34,057 nt of DNA from Halovivax sp. (GCA_007119345.1 SKPV01000137.1:1-34057); one strand, 5' to 3'. Positions 1-9,000 are shown, counted from the first letter of the stretch. A program made the numbers and translations. Notes: generated from the letters alone by a model not told the origin.

Positions 1-52
1 CCGAGCGCCGCTGTCGTCGACCGGTCAGCCGAGCGCCGCTGTCGTCGACCGG

Positions 53-74
<22 letters not shown>
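1..74. repeat. 28-bp tandem repeat, 2.6 copies, spanning the end of the threonine aldolase gene
   Basis: A 28-bp unit occupies 1-28 and 29-56 exactly, and its first 18 bases recur at 57-74. The true stop codon of the minus-strand threonine aldolase (53-55) lies in the second copy. A second copy of the last codons plus stop therefore sits directly downstream of the gene. The array may continue beyond the window edge. Because 28 is not a multiple of three, the array cannot be a coding extension. Confidence 0.95.
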
Positions 75-1072
<998 letters not shown>

Positions 1073-1402
1073 GGCGGGATCTACCGACCCGGGAAAGAAA
1101 AGTGGGCCGTTCCCGGTCGATTCCGCGACGGTCGGGCGGCGACGACCGTCACGACAGCGCCACGAACGGGACGACCGCGTCCGGTCGGCGGCGGTCGCCG
1201 TGGACGTCAGTCCCAGCGAACCCGACGGCGCGAACCGCCGCCTCCCGGACGGTTGTCTCGAGCACCTTCCGGAACCGCTCGCGGCGGGGGCGGCGATGAA
1301 TCGTCCGCGCTGGCGGGCCCGCTCGACGGACCGGGCCACGAATCACGCTGCCGGCCGGTCGAAACGAAAGGGGTATCCGCCCGGTGTCGTAATTTTTGCC
1401 AC
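1073..1402. other. divergent intergenic region between threonine aldolase and M29 aminopeptidase
   Basis: This 330-bp spacer holds the two divergent promoters. Frames are open on both strands but read as arginine-rich, non-acidic sequence without a recognisable domain, so I call no gene. The TATA-like stretch for the aldolase is near 1095-1105. An A-rich stretch near 1363-1378 is a candidate for the aminopeptidase. Confidence 0.6.
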
Positions 1403-2530
1403 ATGGATCCGCGAATTCGAGAGCACGCCCAGATCATCGCGAACCACTCCGTCGACCTGGCGGCCGGCAACACCGTCGTCGTCGACGCCCACCCGGTCGC
1501 CGAGGACCTCGTCGTCGCCCTCCACGAAGTGATCGGCGAGGCGGGCGCGAAGCCGCTGTGGGTGATCCAGCGCACCGGCAAACGGACCGGGCGAGCGTTC
1601 CTTCGAGCGGCGGGGCAGGCCGGGGAGGTCGACGGGTCCGACGACGGTCGGGACGTCGAGTTCGAGACGCCGGAACACGAGCTCGCGCTCATCGAGGAGA
1701 CCGACGTGTACATCGCGATCCGAGCGGGCGAGAACGCCACGGAGACGAGCGACGTCGACCCGGCGCTGAACACGGCGTACAATCAGGCTCGACGCCCGAT
1801 CACCGAGGAGCGCCTGCGCAAGCGGTGGTGTCTCACCCAGTTCCCGGCGCCGGCGAACGCCCAGCTGGCCGAGATGAGCACCGAGGCCTACGAGAATTTC
1901 GTCTGGGACGCCGTCAACAAGGACTGGGACGCCCAGCGGGAACACCAGGCCCAGTTGGTCGAACTCCTGGAGCCGGCCGACGAGGTTCGCATCGTCAGCG
2001 GCGCGGAGACCGACGTGACGATGTCGATCGACGGCAACACCCCGCTCAACGACTACGGCGAGTACAACCTCCCCGGCGGCGAGGTGTTCACCGCGCCCGT
2101 CCCCGACTCCGTCGAGGGAACCGTCCTCTTCGACATGCCGCTTTACTACCAGGGCCGGGAGGTCACCGACGCCTTCCTCGAGTTCGAGGGCGGCGAGGTC
2201 GTCCAGCACTCCGCCAGCAAGAACGAGGAGGTCCTGACCGAGGTCCTGAACGCGGACGACGGCGCCCGCCGACTCGGCGAGCTCGGCATCGGCACGAACC
2301 GCGACATCGATCGCTTCACCTACAACATGCTCTTCGACGAGAAGATGGGCGACACCGTCCACATGGCCGTCGGCCGCGCCTACGACGAGACCGTCGGCGA
2401 GGGCAACGAGGCCAACGACTCCTCGGTCCACGTCGACATGATCGTCGACATGAGCGAGGACTCCCGGATCGACGTCGACGGCGAGACGATCCAGCGGGAC
2501 GGCACCTTCGTCTTCGAAGACGGGTTCTGA
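1403..2530 (+). CDS. M29 family aminopeptidase (AmpS/aminopeptidase T type)
   Basis: A 375-aa cytoplasmic metallo-aminopeptidase that would release N-terminal residues from short peptides using two divalent metals. Family M29 hallmarks are visible in the C-terminal half. These are NLPGGEVFTAP (metal-ligand Glu), the stretch LGELGIGTN followed by LFDEKMGDTVHMAVG (catalytic and ligand residues including His), and SSVHVDMIVDM (His and Asp ligands). Length is close to the usual 370-410. The reading frame is open far upstream, but the acidic, family-like sequence begins at MDPRIREHAQ, so I use the ATG at 1403. No Shine-Dalgarno motif precedes it, consistent with a leaderless transcript. A near-copy of its last 21 nt, including the stop, follows at 2537-2557. 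Confidence 0.93.
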   Translation: MDPRIREHAQIIANHSVDLAAGNTVVVDAHPVAEDLVVALHEVIGEAGAKPLWVIQRTGKRTGRAFLRAAGQAGEVDGSDDGRDVEFETPEHELALIEETDVYIAIRAGENATETSDVDPALNTAYNQARRPITEERLRKRWCLTQFPAPANAQLAEMSTEAYENFVWDAVNKDWDAQREHQAQLVELLEPADEVRIVSGAETDVTMSIDGNTPLNDYGEYNLPGGEVFTAPVPDSVEGTVLFDMPLYYQGREVTDAFLEFEGGEVVQHSASKNEEVLTEVLNADDGARRLGELGIGTNRDIDRFTYNMLFDEKMGDTVHMAVGRAYDETVGEGNEANDSSVHVDMIVDMSEDSRIDVDGETIQRDGTFVFEDGF

Positions 2531-2557
2531 TCGGCGTCGAAGACGGTTTCTGATCGG
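2514..2557. repeat. 21-nt direct repeat duplicating the aminopeptidase 3' end
   Basis: Positions 2514-2534 (last codons, TGA and four more bases) and 2537-2557 match at 20 of 21 positions, with a 23-bp period. The copy lies outside the gene and again contains the in-phase stop triplet. Confidence 0.9.
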
Positions 2558-2638
2558 AAAAATCGCGGTCCAACGGCGCTGCCCGCCGAAACTCCGCCCG
2601 ATCTCGAACGGTCGCGTTCGCGGTCGACGACGGTCGGC

Positions 2639-2689
2639 CCGAGTCCCGTTCGACCCCGGGTCCCACTCGATCCCGAGTCCCGCTGGCCG
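2639..2689. repeat. degenerate 17-bp tandem repeat, three units
   Basis: Three consecutive 17-bp units start at 2639, 2656 and 2673 and share the pattern CCG-R-GTCCC-N-CTCG with a few changes. They lie in the 478-bp spacer between two convergent genes. I see no gene in this spacer: all long frames are arginine/proline-rich. Confidence 0.6.
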
Positions 2690-2855
2690 ACGCGGCGCCG
2701 GACGGCGTCGACCGTCGTCTCGAGTACGGTTCGTGACGGAATCCGCGTCGAACGAGGTCGCGCGCCGGTTCGGGGAGCGCTGGCGCGGGCCCTCGTGACC
2801 GGTCGTCGACGGCCCATCCCCGTCCGACCGCGGGCGACCACCCCAGGGAGGGGTC

Positions 2856-2899
2856 GGCGCGCCGGCGGTCGAGCCCCTCGACGGGGGAGCCGGCGCGCC
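2856..2899. other. perfect 11-bp inverted repeat with nested hairpin
   Basis: GGCGCGCCGGC at 2856-2866 is the exact reverse complement of 2889-2899. The 22-nt loop contains a second 5-bp inverted repeat (GTCGA/TCGAC). The element sits between convergent 3' ends, where a cruciform or bidirectional transcript-end structure is plausible. It has no T-tract, so I do not call it a standard archaeal terminator. Confidence 0.6.
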
Positions 2900-3008
2900 G
2901 GGGCTCGGGCTCTCGGTGAACGAGGTCGGACGGCTCCATTCGTCGCTGACGCCGGTGTGGAACCGCGAGACCGGGAACGGTCGAGAACTCCCGTGAACGC
3001 CCGAGTGC

Positions 3009-3266
3009 TCAGAACGAGAACGTACCCGCCATCAGCAGGACCGACACCATCCAGAGCGCTCCGATGGCGGCCGCGCCGAGCCCGACCAGCGCGCTCCGTT
3101 TTCGCTCTGTCATCGCCGATCCCGTCAAGTGAGGCTGCAGCGAGAGCGCCACGAAGATCACCGTGATCAACACGAGAAACGCCGTCGCCGCGGCGGTCAC
3201 CGCGTAAATGAGGTCGATCCCGCCCACCGTCATTCCCGCGGCGGTCGCGAGTTCGATGCTGGACAT
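3009..3266 (-). CDS. small two-helix membrane protein, haloarchaeal hypothetical
   Basis: An 85-aa protein with two clear hydrophobic spans, about residues 15-43 and 60-82. They are separated by a short polar loop (SLQPHLTGSAMTERKRSA). The second half is typical of a membrane hairpin. The frame could begin with GTG at 3275, but the ATG at 3266 gives the more natural MSSIELATAAG start. A TATA-like CTACATATACG lies about 35 nt upstream on the minus strand (near 3296-3306). I do not recognise a named family. Its neighbours, a zinc-ribbon protein on the same strand and a peptidase facing it, give no functional hint. Confidence 0.7.
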   Translation of the reverse strand: MSSIELATAAGMTVGGIDLIYAVTAAATAFLVLITVIFVALSLQPHLTGSAMTERKRSALVGLGAAAIGALWMVSVLLMAGTFSF

Positions 3267-3385
3267 CAGAGTCACCTTGGGTGGAGTTACGAGTCGTCGT
3301 ATATGTAGACCTCGGTTTTCGACGAGCGGGGTCGGCCGGGGTCCTCCCCCGGAATCCCGAACGCGTGGCGAGACGGTCCGCGCGG

Positions 3386-3535
3386 TCAGCCGCCGTAGTC
3401 TTCGACGCTCGAGCCCCTACAGTTGGCGCAGACCTCGCCCTGGGAAGAGACGGGGCGACCGCAGCCCGAACAGGACGGCCCGCTCTCGTCGGACTCGCCG
3501 AGGACAAGTCGCTTGAGCTTCTTGCGTAGTTTCAT
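3386..3535 (-). CDS. 49-aa zinc-ribbon protein
   Basis: A very small protein with a basic N-terminus (MKLRKKLKRLVLG) followed by a four-cysteine zinc ribbon. The first pair is in SCSGCGRPVSS and the second in VCANCRGS, giving C-x2-C-x9-C-x2-C spacing. It ends in a short acidic tail. Such stand-alone ribbons are common in haloarchaea and may bind nucleic acid or act as small adaptors, but the function is unknown. The ATG at 3535 was chosen because upstream in-frame sequence is low-complexity arginine-rich DNA. A TATA-like CATATGTTTGG (minus strand, 3551-3560) and a palindrome sit directly before the start. Confidence 0.75.
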   Translation of the reverse strand: MKLRKKLKRLVLGESDESGPSCSGCGRPVSSQGEVCANCRGSSVEDYGG

Positions 3536-3536
3536 G

Positions 3537-3554
3537 TTGGGTGGTACCACCAAA
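3537..3554 (-). promoter_or_regulatory. near-perfect palindrome between TATA box and start of the small zinc-ribbon gene
   Basis: GGTGGTACCACC (3540-3551) is a perfect 12-bp palindrome. The flanking TT/AA pairs extend it to 18 bp with one mismatched pair. It overlaps or adjoins the TATA-like CATATG and ends one base before the start codon (3533-3535), a classic archaeal repressor position. The cognate regulator is unknown. Confidence 0.5.
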
Positions 3555-3648
3555 CATATGACGGCCAGGTATACGAATGTATCGGTGCCGACGGAGCCGC
3601 GTCCATGGCCACCCCTCGATCGACGAACGACGGCGTGGCCACGACCGG

Positions 3649-3752
3649 CGACCGATCGCGAAACCCCCGACGGGCGACCGATCGCGAAACCCCCGACGGG
3701 CGACCGATCGCGAAACCCCCGACGGGCGACCGATCGCGAAACCCCTGACCGG
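3649..3752. repeat. 26-bp tandem repeat, four units
   Basis: Units at 3649-3674, 3675-3700 and 3701-3726 are identical. The fourth (3727-3752) has two changes, and a degenerate piece follows. The unit carries an A3C5 block and a CGATCG palindrome. The period is not a multiple of three. The array lies in the roughly 600-bp gene-free spacer 3555-4143, where the other open frames are arginine-rich and unconvincing. Confidence 0.95.
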
Positions 3753-4143
3753 CGACCGTTCGCCGCGACTACGCGTTCGCCGACGCATCGCTCGTCGCCG
3801 AGAGCCAGCCGCGCGGAGGCGTCGGACCGGTCTCGCAGGAGCGGAAGGGACATTGCCGCGAGAGGAGAATCGTTCAGAAACCACCGCTCGTTCACGGTGG
3901 CCGATCGGTCCAGATCCCCGTCCATCGACGAGCGGCCCGCCCGACCAGCCGGCGTACGCAGGCTCAATCCGTTCACGTAGCTCTTGCCTACCCGGTCATC
4001 CGCGATACGCGAGCGGGGTCCCGGTCGCCGTCGGTGCGTTCGCCGACGACGGCCGGCTCGGCCGCCGACTCCGCTCGAACAACCCGGTCGTCGACGGCCC
4101 ACGCGAGGTCGTCACCGACCGCCCCGATCCAACGGAGCCAACC

Positions 4144-5238
4144 ATGAAAACCAGCCTGGAGGTAGAGTACTGGGTCGTCGACGACGACGGCGAACTGGTA
4201 CCGGCCGGAGAACTGCTCGACGTCTCGGCGCAGGTCGATCCCGAGTTCGTCGAGCCGATGATCGAGATCAAGACGACCCCGTGTTCGTCGATGGCGGAGC
4301 TCCGCGCGGAGTTTCGCGAGCAGATCGCCACCGTGGTCGACGCCGCGCGCGAACGGGGAAAGCGCCTCGTCCCGCTGGCGACGCCGCTTTCCGCCGCCCC
4401 GTCGGAGCTGCCCTACCGGAACAAGCGGGGGACCGCCCTCCAGCGTCAGATCGTGGGCCCGGCGTTCGACGACGCGCGGTTCTGCGCCGGGACGCACCTC
4501 CACTTCGAGCGGTCGGACGTCGTCTCCCAGCTCAACGCGCTGACGGCGCTCGATCCCGCGTTCGCGCTCGTGAACAGTTCCTCGCACTACCGCGGCGAGC
4601 GGATCCTCGAGTGTGCGCGTCCGTACCTGTACCGCCGCTCGTGCTACGAAGCCTGCCCCGAACAGGGCCAGCTCTGGCCGTACGTCGACACCGTCGACGA
4701 GTGGGAGCGTCGGCTCGACGCGGCCTACGACGGCTTCCGCGAGCGCGCGATCGAGCGCGGCGTCGACCCGGACGACTTCGACGAGGAGTTCGACCCGTAC
4801 GACGCGGTCTGGACGCCGGTCCGGCTCCGGAAGGCGATGCCGACGGTCGAGTGGCGGTCGCCCGACACGGCCCTGCCGAGTCAGATCCTCCGGCTCGCCG
4901 AGGCGGTCCGGTCGATCGTCACGGCCGCCGACGCCCGTGGCACCGCCGTCGTCGACGTCGACTCCCCCGTCGGCGGTGGAAACGGCGGCGAGGTACCCCT
5001 CCCCGCGTTCGGGACCGTCGAGGACGTCACCGACGCCGCGATCCGCGACGGGATCGCGGACCCGATCGTCGAACGCTACCTCCGCCGGTTCGGGTTCGAG
5101 CCGTCGGCGTACGACCCGCTCGCCGATCGCCATCCCGACTCGCGGCTCACGTCCCGGCGCGCGAAGCGGCTCCGACTCCGGGCGGCGGCCCGACTCGAGG
5201 CCGATCTCGATCGCGAGCGACCCCGGATTCGGGCCTGA
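4144..5238 (+). CDS. GCS2-family carboxylate-amine ligase (glutamate-cysteine ligase-like)
   Basis: A 364-aa protein of the glutamate-cysteine ligase family 2 fold (ATP-dependent carboxylate-amine ligase). The N-terminus reads SLEVEYWVVDDDGELVP, the expected EVE-Y-VVD strand. Other matches are FVEPMIEIKTTPC near residues 36-48, AGTHLHFE near 117 (substrate/metal-site region), NSSSHYRGER near 142 and VEWRSPDTALPS near 235. Haloarchaea make gamma-glutamylcysteine, so a ligase of this type could serve thiol metabolism. However, this EVEYWVVD form may be a paralogue rather than the canonical GshA. The ATG at 4144 is preceded by a GGAG motif at 4134-4137, six bases upstream, which supports this start inside a much longer open frame. 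Confidence 0.85.
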   Translation: MKTSLEVEYWVVDDDGELVPAGELLDVSAQVDPEFVEPMIEIKTTPCSSMAELRAEFREQIATVVDAARERGKRLVPLATPLSAAPSELPYRNKRGTALQRQIVGPAFDDARFCAGTHLHFERSDVVSQLNALTALDPAFALVNSSSHYRGERILECARPYLYRRSCYEACPEQGQLWPYVDTVDEWERRLDAAYDGFRERAIERGVDPDDFDEEFDPYDAVWTPVRLRKAMPTVEWRSPDTALPSQILRLAEAVRSIVTAADARGTAVVDVDSPVGGGNGGEVPLPAFGTVEDVTDAAIRDGIADPIVERYLRRFGFEPSAYDPLADRHPDSRLTSRRAKRLRLRAAARLEADLDRERPRIRA

Positions 5239-5335
5239 AACGGCCCGGACGGGGTCACTGACTCCGGTCGCGGGCGAGTGAGCCCACAACGTGTCGATCA
5301 CGAACGGCCGGCAGGCCCGGCTTCGTGACGAGGCA

Positions 5336-5429
5336 TCAGTCCCGCGGATCTGACCCCCGCCGGTGCACCAGTCCCGCCGAGCTGACCCGTACCGGCCGTC
5401 AGTCCCGCGGATCGAGCCAGCGTCGTCCC
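5336..5429. repeat. 31-32 bp repeat, three units, duplicating the C45 gene 3' end
   Basis: Units begin at 5336, 5368 and 5399 and share the core CAGTCCCGC-SG-AKC. The third unit contains the stop codon and last codons of the minus-strand gene ending at 5399, so two degenerate copies of that gene's end lie downstream of it. The copies keep the in-phase TCA or a CCA variant at the stop position. Confidence 0.85.
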
Positions 5430-6634
5430 GTTCGCAGGTCGGTCGGCACGTCCCCGCCGAGGGCACACCGGGTGCGCGTCGAATCGCAGGGATTGCCCAT
5501 CGCGAGTGCTACTTCGGTCGTACCACCCTCGAAGACGGCCGCGCTCGCGGTCGTCAGCTGGCCGAACGCGTGCTCGCCCGCGTCCGGCTCCGGGTGCCGG
5601 CAGATCGAGTCGTCGCCGGGGCCGTGCTCGTGATCGCGGGCGAGGCTCCAGAGGTCGTCCCGATCGAGACCCGCGTCGTCCGCTGGACCCCCGTCCCCTT
5701 CGAGCAGCGAGTGCGCCCGCTCCCGTCGCGTTCGGGAACTCTCGGTCTCCGTCGACTCGCCGCGTACGAAGTGGTTCGTTCGCGCGACGACGGCGTCGTC
5801 GTCGACGCGGATCCGCCCGGCGGCCGGGTCGACCTCGAGGAGGGTCGCATCGTCGGCGTCGGCGAGAAACAGCGTCTGGCCGGACAGGTGTCGCGTCGGC
5901 CGCGACTCGAGCAGCGTCCGGGCCTCCGCGACGGTGGCGCACTCTTCGAGGATCATGCGGATGACCGTCCCGTTTCGGAGCCGGTGTTCGGGCTCGACGT
6001 CCGCCGCCTCGCACTCGATGTGCGTGTTCGCCGCCACCAGGCCTCGATCGTTGACCCCTTTGAAAATCGAGATCGTTCCGCAGGTATCGACCGTCAGGAA
6101 TCCATAGTAGTCGTCGATCGGCGGCTGTTCGACGACCGACTTCGGCCGAACGCCGCGGCCCGCGATGTCGCGATTCTTGAGTACGAGCGGACCCTCGGCC
6201 GCGGCGCTCGGATCGACCGCCGGCGGAGAGACCAGGACGTTCGTACAGCCCTCACCGTAGGGGGCCGAGCCCGATTCCGGCGGCCCGGCCGGGTGTTTCT
6301 CCGAGCGTCCCTCCCCCTCGGCCAGGCCCTCGCAGAGTTCCGAGAACGCGAAGACGTACGTCTCGTACAGGTCGGAGTCCACGGCGAACTCGTCGGCCAT
6401 CGCCTCGTACGCGCGACGGTGGCGATCCGGCAGGCTCTCGCGGCTCCGACGGGCGTACGCGAGGAGCGGGTCGAGATCGACGTCCCGTTCGTCGACGAGC
6501 GCGTCGAGTTCGTCGATCGCCCACTCCACGGCGTCGCGTTCGATCGCCGCGCGTCGGCGCGCCTGCTCGGCGAACGTATCCGGCTCGGCGATCGATCCGA
6601 AGGCGGCCGTCGTCTCGACGTCGGTGTCGTCCAC
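5399..6634 (-). CDS. C45-type Ntn-hydrolase (isopenicillin N acyltransferase / carcinine hydrolase-like)
   Basis: A 411-aa protein of the self-processing C45 amidohydrolase/acyltransferase group. The N-terminal half is helical and charged. At residues 128-133 it has EGCTNV, whose Cys130 is the expected nucleophile freed by autocleavage. This is followed by PLVLKNRDI, the strand pair typical of the family. Later motifs are GLVAANTHIE, the NGTVIRMILEECATVAEA helix and ARTNHF. The family hydrolyses linear amides or small peptide conjugates; the substrate here is unknown. No ATG lies near the start of homology. I chose the GTG at 6634 because upstream residues are an arginine-rich run and a CACTATTCAGG TATA-like sequence lies about 40 nt upstream. 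The exact start is uncertain. Confidence 0.8.
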   Translation of the reverse strand: MDDTDVETTAAFGSIAEPDTFAEQARRRAAIERDAVEWAIDELDALVDERDVDLDPLLAYARRSRESLPDRHRRAYEAMADEFAVDSDLYETYVFAFSELCEGLAEGEGRSEKHPAGPPESGSAPYGEGCTNVLVSPPAVDPSAAAEGPLVLKNRDIAGRGVRPKSVVEQPPIDDYYGFLTVDTCGTISIFKGVNDRGLVAANTHIECEAADVEPEHRLRNGTVIRMILEECATVAEARTLLESRPTRHLSGQTLFLADADDATLLEVDPAAGRIRVDDDAVVARTNHFVRGESTETESSRTRRERAHSLLEGDGGPADDAGLDRDDLWSLARDHEHGPGDDSICRHPEPDAGEHAFGQLTTASAAVFEGGTTEVALAMGNPCDSTRTRCALGGDVPTDLRTGRRWLDPRD

Positions 6635-7180
6635 GCCGGGAGGACGGACTCGAACGGGTTGTACCGACGGCCTGAATAGTGAGCCCCGGAACGGAGCTCG
6701 TCCCGGAACGAGTCGGCGTGGCCAGCGGAGGGTCCGCGGTCGGTTCGAGCGGACCGATCCTCCGTCGATCACACCCAAAACACCCGGCCACCAACCCTAT
6801 ATCGGATTCGGGAGTTCCGCCCGGTAGCGGGGCCGAACTGTCGTTGCCACCGCGTCACGTCGATAGCCATCACCTTCGTGGTGGCCGCCCCGCTCGCACC
6901 GCGTGGAAACCGTGGAGTTGCGACGGCTCGGCCGGACCGACCGAGTACGGCCGTTCCGGGTGGCGAGAACCGATTCGAATCCGTTCGTGGCGAAATCGTC
7001 GACGACTGGCGAGTCGGTCCGGCGATTTCGCCGGGGTCGTGGTCCCCCGGCGCCGACCGTCCTCGTGACACGTCGACGAGCACGGCCGCGCAGACGTGAC
7101 GGTGTCTATAGCCGTTACCGAGGACGTCGGCGACTCGCGTGTTAGAAAGAACTAATTTCGGTCCGACAGTACTGCGATCC
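6635..7180. other. 546-bp divergent intergenic region, no supported gene
   Basis: Open frames exist on both strands but encode proline/arginine-rich, non-acidic sequence with no recognisable domain. The right end holds AGAAAGAACTAATTTCGG (about 7143-7160), a plausible TATA region for the following plus-strand gene. Confidence 0.55.
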
Positions 7181-7579
7181 ATGTCGCTTCGGACCGTCCT
7201 TCAGGCCATCGGACTCCTCGCCGTCGGGTGGGTGCTGTTCTGGGGGTTATTCGCGATGGGGCCGCTCGGCTGGGTCGTGTTCGGGACGATGCTCGTCGTC
7301 GGCGTGCTGCAGGTACACCGGGAGCGAAGTCGACGAAACCGCGACCGCAACGGCGCCGCCTACTGTGCCAACTGCGGGGCGACCGTCGACCTCGAGGCCT
7401 TCGACACGGACGGTGAAGAACGCACGAAGTGGGAGGTCAACCACTGCAGCAACTGTGGCGCGCCGGTCCAGTCCACGACGGACGACGAGTCCCGCTCCAC
7501 GACGCGCAACTGTCCCGATTGCGGCGCGCCGAACGAGCCGTCGGACGGGACGTGCGCCTACTGCGACGCCGCGTTGTAG
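7181..7579 (+). CDS. membrane-anchored double zinc-ribbon protein
   Basis: A 132-aa protein. Residues 5-45 form two adjoining hydrophobic spans (VLQAIGLLAVGWVLFWGLFA, then a second span rich in Gly and Val). The rest is a cytoplasmic or external tail with eight cysteines in four C-x2-C knuckles: YCANCGA, HCSNCGA, NCPDCGA and CAYCDA. The first two knuckles and the last two would each make one zinc ribbon. Between ribbons are charged acidic linkers. Such membrane/zinc-ribbon proteins are common and uncharacterised in haloarchaea. The ATG at 7181 was chosen over 7139 because it begins the natural hydrophobic leader and sits about 27 nt after an AT-rich box. Confidence 0.8.
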   Translation: MSLRTVLQAIGLLAVGWVLFWGLFAMGPLGWVVFGTMLVVGVLQVHRERSRRNRDRNGAAYCANCGATVDLEAFDTDGEERTKWEVNHCSNCGAPVQSTTDDESRSTTRNCPDCGAPNEPSDGTCAYCDAAL

Positions 7580-7989
7580 GGGCCCACCGAGGGCTCGGCC
7601 CGGAGACGCGGCGCTGCGCGTGGACCGGCCGCGGATCTCGAACGATCGCCGGGATGCGGACCGTATCGTACGTGGCGCGGTCCTCGATCCGCCACGACGG
7701 TCGGATCGGGAACGTGCACGGGGATGAAGTGAGCGAGCGGGGAGAACGGCAACCGGTACCGGATCGACCCGGCGACGAACGGAACCACGCCGATTCCGGG
7801 ATCCGTCTCCCAACCGAGCGCGGCCGGACGGAAGCTGATGGAGGCGAGGAACCGCTCAACGCGGTTCGTGCGCGAGTTGGAGAGGATGTGACGGTCCCGT
7901 TTCGGTCCTGCCCGTAGTGAATCGAGGATCGTAGCGAGGCGGGAATCGGGCCGGTCGCGTTGCTCGCGAGGAGACCGCGGGTTGGCGCG

Positions 7990-8225
7990 TCGCGACGAGC
8001 CACGGACGGCCACGCCGAGTCGCCACTCGCCGTCGGACCCGTACAGCGTGCCCAGGATGGAGACGGTCACCGCTATCCCGAGCGGCACCGGGACGATCCC
8101 GGAGAAGTGCGTGATCGACCGGTTCGAATCGTCCAGGGTCCGAGGGTCAGGGACACCCATCCGAACGCCACGAACGCGAGCATCGCCGCCAGGGTGAACT
8201 GGAGGACGAGGAGCAGGTCGGCCAC
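7990..8225 (-). pseudogene. frameshifted small membrane-protein gene
   Basis: Two frames on the minus strand each hold half of a membrane-protein-like sequence. One reads VADLLLVLQFTLAAMLAF and on to WVSLTLGP (8225 down to about 8143). The other takes over at LDDSNRSITHFSGIVP, then LGIAVTVSILGTLYG and GEWRLGVAV. Adding one C to the CCC run near 8143-8148 would join them as LTLGP-LDDSN. The start would be the GTG at 8225. After about 7995 the second frame becomes low-quality arginine/proline sequence until its stop at 7558, which suggests decay of the 3' part too. A sequencing error in the homopolymer is an alternative. Confidence 0.5.
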
Positions 8226-8434
8226 CTGCGTCTCGAACCGACCGGCGTAACATCTCGGTTTCGGGTTCGACCGGTCGGTCCACGTGCCGGATTGGCGATC
8301 TCCTGGCAAGTTACGTGGTGGCATGGGTCGCGATAGCTAGTGGTGACAGGACGGGATACGGCGACTCTGAGTCGCTCCCGAGAAGTGCGGGCCACGTGGC
8401 GCGAGCGATCGGCAGGCGGCGCCGGCGGACGGGG

Positions 8435-8581
8435 CTATTTTCCGAGGAGTCGAAGGACGATCCCGATCAAAACGCCCGAAATGCCGACGACCAGTCCGAC
8501 CCCGGGAACGACGGGAATCGGGATGAGCCCGATTCCGAGGACGATGGCGAGGACGATCACGATCGTCGAGAGTCTGACCAT
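8435..8581 (-). CDS. 48-aa hydrophobic membrane protein
   Basis: The product starts MVRLSTIVIVLAIVLGIG, continues LIPIPVVPGVGLVVGISG and ends VLIGIVLRLLGK. Nearly the whole chain is hydrophobic, with a Pro-rich turn in the middle, so it probably forms one kinked or two short membrane helices with a basic cytoplasmic end. The frame stays open upstream, but only sequence from this ATG is hydrophobic. An AATTCAGG stretch about 27 nt upstream could be its TATA box. Such small glycine/valine-rich membrane proteins occur widely in haloarchaea without known function. Confidence 0.6.
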   Translation of the reverse strand: MVRLSTIVIVLAIVLGIGLIPIPVVPGVGLVVGISGVLIGIVLRLLGK

Positions 8582-8886
8582 GAGGGCGTACGGTGTCAAA
8601 CCGACCTGAATTCTCGGCCTGCGATTGCGGTACGTGGAGCCGGGGGAGCGAGCGGAGTGTTCTCTACGCGACTGGGCGGTGTCCGGCGAGCGACGCGTCC
8701 GACCGAATCGCCAGACGGCGACGCCCGTCGTGACGACGGAAACCATCGAGGCCCGGTGTGAACAACGCCGGTTTCCGGCTCGCTACCGACTCCACCGATC
8801 GGCGGGAAGACGGCCGATGGCAGTGAGCGAGGGCTCCGCGTCCGCGGTCTCCGTCGCGCTCGCGAGGTGAGTAGAGCGAGTCGAAC

Positions 8887-8958
8887 GGGCGCGACGGGAT
8901 TTGAACCCGCGACATCTTGGTCCGGAACCAAGAACTCTGTCCACTGAGCTACGCGCCC
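8887..8958 (-). tRNA. tRNA-Arg (anticodon CCG)
   Basis: A 72-nt cloverleaf folds on the minus strand. The acceptor stem GGGCGCG pairs with CGCGCCC. The D arm is GCTC/GAGT. The anticodon stem CTTGG/CCAAG encloses the loop TTCCGGA (anticodon CCG, reading CGG). The variable loop has five bases, and the T arm GCGGG/CCCGT encloses TTCAAAT. No CCA is encoded. It would read CGG arginine codons. A TTATTGAG-like TATA box lies about 27 nt upstream (near 8983-8990) inside a small ATAACA/TGTTAT inverted repeat. I see no second copy of its 3' end that would mark an integrated element. Confidence 0.96.
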
Positions 8959-8982
8959 TCACTCCGACGAAGCGCCCGCGGC

Positions 8983-9000
8983 TCAATAACAGTTGTTATG
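8983..9000 (-). promoter_or_regulatory. tRNA-Arg promoter with inverted repeat
   Basis: Minus-strand CATAACAACTGTTATTGAG contains 6-bp arms ATAACA/TGTTAT around two bases and an A/T-rich box centred about 27-30 nt before the tRNA 5' end at 8958. This is the right distance for an archaeal TATA element. Confidence 0.5.

Noticed and set aside
3649..3752. CRISPR array
   Set aside because: The 26-bp units are directly adjacent without unique spacers, and no cas genes are present.
4144..5238. Naming the GCS2-family gene gshA
   Set aside because: Haloarchaea carry several members of this family, and the EVEYWVVD start seems to differ from the form I associate with canonical GshA.
6769..7182. Minus-strand 137-codon open frame
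   Set aside because: Mixed arginine/proline-rich composition, no acidic bias, no domain, and it overlaps the promoter of the zinc-ribbon gene.
8315..8761. Acidic plus-strand frame of 148 codons
   Set aside because: Its Asp/Glu-rich look is the antisense of the hydrophobic 48-aa membrane gene on the minus strand; the rest is low complexity.
8887..9000. tRNA-Arg as an integration site of a mobile element
   Set aside because: I found no second copy of the tRNA 3' end, no integrase gene and no abrupt change of gene style beside it.
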